A DNA stretch of 16,007 nucleotides from DAOVQB01 sp023128935 (GTDB taxonomy: Bacteria > Eisenbacteria > RBG-16-71-46 > CAIMUX01 > WJJG01), in the NCBI GenBank assembly GCA_030628905.1, contig DAOVQB010000095.1:1-16007 (forward strand). Reading direction: 5' to 3'. A program made the position numbers and the translations under genes. The notes beneath the pieces are model-generated. The model was not told the DNA's origin. It did no database searches and was given only the letters and a program-made list of their open reading frames with translations. This document shows, piece by piece, positions 14,145 to 16,007 of the stretch (the first letter of the stretch is position 1; each line of letters opens with the position of its first letter).

Positions 14145-15026
14145 CTAGGCGTGCCTTTTGGCCAGATTCTCGTTCATGCAGTCAAGGAAGGTTGGTTTCT
14201 CGATGTCGACGAATTTCCCTACCACGATTCTTGTCTGGAATCCGATATCCAGATCCGCGGTGTTGGCACCATGCCGGACGTCGCAGTTGTCATGGTAGAA
14301 CTTCATCAGATCGTAGCCCGTTCCCAGGCGATTCTTGCGTGCGTAGAGTGTCGAACATGGGGCGATGATTTCCAAGAAAGAGAACCCCGGCTTCTGTATC
14401 GCCTCGATCATGGCCCGCTTCATGCGGCGAACGTGAAGCGCAGTCCACCGCGCCACATAGGAAGCGCCACAGGAAGCCACCAAGTGGGGGACATTGAAGG
14501 GATACTCGCTGTTTCCATAGGGTGAGGTTGTGGTGCGCGCATCGTGGGGCGTAGTAGGAGCCAGTTGGCCGCCGGTCATCCCATAGATGAAATTGTTCAC
14601 GCAGATGACCGTGATATCAATATTGCGCCGCGCGGCGTGGATCAAGTGGTTGCCACCAATGGCGAGCAGATCGCCGTCTCCGCTGAAGACGATGACCTTG
14701 AGCTTGGGGTTCGCCAGATGGAGCCCCGTGGCAAACGGAATGGCCCGTCCGTGAGTCGTGTGAAAAGAGTCGAGCTTCACATAGCCTGCGACCCGTCCGG
14801 TGCAGCCGATGCCTGATACGACGGCGAACTGCTCTTCTGGGATGCCGGATTCGTGGATCGCCTCGATGAAACTGTTGACACAGGTGCCGATGCCGCAGGT
14901 CGGGCACCAGATGTGGGGGAGGCGATCTCCCCGCAGGAGGCGGTCCTTTGGATGTTCCGTAGCCCGGCGCACCTCCTTCTCCGATGGGACGCTCGGGGCG
15001 ACGGCCTGCGTTCCGGCTTCGTTCAT
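14145..15026 (-). CDS. korB: 2-oxoacid:ferredoxin oxidoreductase, beta subunit (thiamine-diphosphate binding)
   Basis: A 293-residue protein with WCPTCGIG near residue 41, SGIGCTGR, TTHGRAIPFATGLHLANP and the thiamine-diphosphate/Mg motif GDGDLLAIGGNH followed by VICVNNFIYGMTGGQ. This is the catalytic beta subunit that decarboxylates a 2-oxoacid and, with CoA, makes an acyl-CoA while reducing ferredoxin; the enzyme is reversible. SPYGN and NVPHLVASCGASYVAR are typical of the KorB branch. The ATG overlaps the korA stop codon (ATGA) and has a strong GAGGAGG seven bases upstream. One [4Fe-4S] cluster is normally bound by beta subunits of this type. All motifs are intact. Confidence 0.93.
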   Translation of the reverse strand: MNEAGTQAVAPSVPSEKEVRRATEHPKDRLLRGDRLPHIWCPTCGIGTCVNSFIEAIHESGIPEEQFAVVSGIGCTGRVAGYVKLDSFHTTHGRAIPFATGLHLANPKLKVIVFSGDGDLLAIGGNHLIHAARRNIDITVICVNNFIYGMTGGQLAPTTPHDARTTTSPYGNSEYPFNVPHLVASCGASYVARWTALHVRRMKRAMIEAIQKPGFSFLEIIAPCSTLYARKNRLGTGYDLMKFYHDNCDVRHGANTADLDIGFQTRIVVGKFVDIEKPTFLDCMNENLAKRHA

Positions 15027-16007
15027 TGCACGGCCTCCTCTATGCCTGCGATGATATCTGCGGGATCATGAACTGCACCTCCAGGATGGGGTACGAGCAC
15101 GGTCTTGGCGCGACCCGCGCAGCAGCGTTCCACTTCATAGACCATCTGGCCAAGATTGATCTCGGGAACCACAAAGCCCTTCACTTTCTCGGACAGCTCT
15201 CGTATACGCTGTTCAGGAAACGGCCAAACGACAATCAGGCGCAAGAAGCCCACCTTGAAGCCCTTCTCCCGCGCCATCTCAACGGCCATTAGCGCTACCC
15301 GGGACGTGATGCCATAGCAGACCAGAATCACGTCGGCATCTTCGGTGCCGATTTCCTCGAAGCGAACGATCCGCTCCGCATTGCTGCGGATCTTATCCAC
15401 CAGGCGGGGAATGACTCTCTTCTGTACACTGGAGACTACGGCTGGATAGCCGCGTTCGTCGTGCGTGAGGCCAGTTATATGGATGCGGTAGCCTTGACCG
15501 ATTGCCACCATGGCGGGAACGAGGTCCTCATCGGGCGCGTAGGGTTTGTACTCCGAGGGGGGCAGATTGCTTATACGCCGATGGACAAGCCTGATCTCTT
15601 CAGCTGGGGGGATCGTCACCTTTTCGGTCATATGGCCCACCACCTCATCAGACATCAGGAGGGTTGGAACGCGATAGGTTTCCGAGAGGTTGAAGGCATC
15701 GATGGTGAGATTGAAGCACTCCTGCGGCGAGTTGGGCGAAAGGGCGATTATCTCATAGTCGCCATGAGAGCCCCAGCGAGCCTGCATCATGTCCTGCTGA
15801 CCAACGAGCGTGGGGAGTCCGGTCGACGGTCCACCGCGCTGGACATTCACAAGTACGCAAGGCGTCTCTGTCATCGCCGCGAGCCCGATGTTCTCCTGCA
15901 TGAGACTGAATCCGGGCCCGGATGTTGCAGTCATCGACTTGCGCCCCCCCCAGGCGCCGCCAATAATGGCGGCCATGGAGGCGATCTCGTCTTCCATCTG
16001 GATGTAA
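15023..16007 (-). CDS. korA: 2-oxoacid:ferredoxin oxidoreductase, alpha subunit; 5' end outside window
   Basis: The frame stays open to the right edge, with YIQ preceding MEDEIASMAAIIGGAWGG, so the visible 327 codons are the C-terminal part of a longer protein; the methionine at 15997 is internal. Conserved alpha-subunit stretches are MTATSGPGFSLMQENIGLA, NVQRGGPSTGLPTLVGQQD, LTHDERGYP, and the C-terminal transketolase-like domain with VCYGITSRVA and PEINLGQM. The alpha subunit forms the thiamine-diphosphate site with KorB. The separate gamma gene implies that this is not the alpha-gamma fused form. A ferredoxin-like delta subunit (korD), if present, would be upstream of the visible region. 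Overlaps korB by ATGA. Confidence 0.92.
   Translation of the reverse strand, partial: YIQMEDEIASMAAIIGGAWGGRKSMTATSGPGFSLMQENIGLAAMTETPCVLVNVQRGGPSTGLPTLVGQQDMMQARWGSHGDYEIIALSPNSPQECFNLTIDAFNLSETYRVPTLLMSDEVVGHMTEKVTIPPAEEIRLVHRRISNLPPSEYKPYAPDEDLVPAMVAIGQGYRIHITGLTHDERGYPAVVSSVQKRVIPRLVDKIRSNAERIVRFEEIGTEDADVILVCYGITSRVALMAVEMAREKGFKVGFLRLIVVWPFPEQRIRELSEKVKGFVVPEINLGQMVYEVERCCAGRAKTVLVPHPGGAVHDPADIIAGIEEAVQ

Noticed and set aside
13704..14525. Plus-strand open frame of 273 codons opposite korC and korB
   Set aside because: It spans the ends of two well-supported minus-strand genes and has no recognisable motif.
1..16007. CRISPR array, tRNA or rRNA genes
   Set aside because: No regularly spaced repeat-spacer pattern and no tRNA or rRNA signature was seen; the repeats found are short tandem duplications or a two-copy dispersed repeat.

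Overview
The window (about 58% GC by eye) reads as a chromosomal segment of an anaerobic bacterium. The minus strand from the right edge down to about 3.5 kb is one long co-directional redox locus: a 2-oxoacid:ferredoxin oxidoreductase (KorA, KorB, KorC) followed by two sets of heterodisulfide-reductase-like (Hdr) electron-bifurcation modules. A secreted or membrane-anchored beta-propeller of the GEGPGE type at the left edge is a style common in FCB-group and related uncultured anaerobic phyla, and Sec-containing HdrA is also reported from Deltaproteobacteria. The phylum cannot be fixed from this window.

Layout, right to left in transcription order: korA (5' end outside the window), korB, korC; an HdrA-HdrA' double-length fusion; an MvhD-HdrC-HdrB/D fusion; an HdrA-MvhD fusion; a 56-residue zinc ribbon; HdrC; HdrB. 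Four junctions are ATGA overlaps or short gaps. Gaps of about 110-170 bp precede the two HdrA genes, and one of about 130 bp precedes the zinc ribbon. To the left of HdrB lie a decayed transposase fragment (minus), a small plus-strand two-gene cassette (short hypothetical protein plus AbiEii-like nucleotidyltransferase), a gene-poor stretch with repeats and hairpins, and the beta-propeller gene running off the left edge.

The central observation is that both HdrA genes are interrupted by an in-frame TGA at the same place, in the context DCSI-TGA-ILGP. That is where HdrA proteins normally carry a conserved cysteine. In each gene, exactly 20 nt after the TGA, there is the same perfect 7-bp hairpin with a GGUC apical loop, as expected for a bacterial SECIS. 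Both genes are therefore read as intact selenoproteins, with Sec at about residue 60 of the HdrA-HdrA' fusion and about residue 199 of HdrA-MvhD. A standard gene caller would split each into two pieces and would probably lose the 59-residue N-terminus of the larger one.

Inferred working: Kor exchanges electrons between a 2-oxoacid/CoA couple and ferredoxin. The flavin-containing HdrA units, the two MvhD [2Fe-2S] domains and the two CCG (HdrB/D) disulfide-reductase sites would link ferredoxin to a thiol/disulfide couple and to a second donor. No hydrogenase, formate dehydrogenase or NADH dehydrogenase subunit is present in the window, so the outside partner is unknown.
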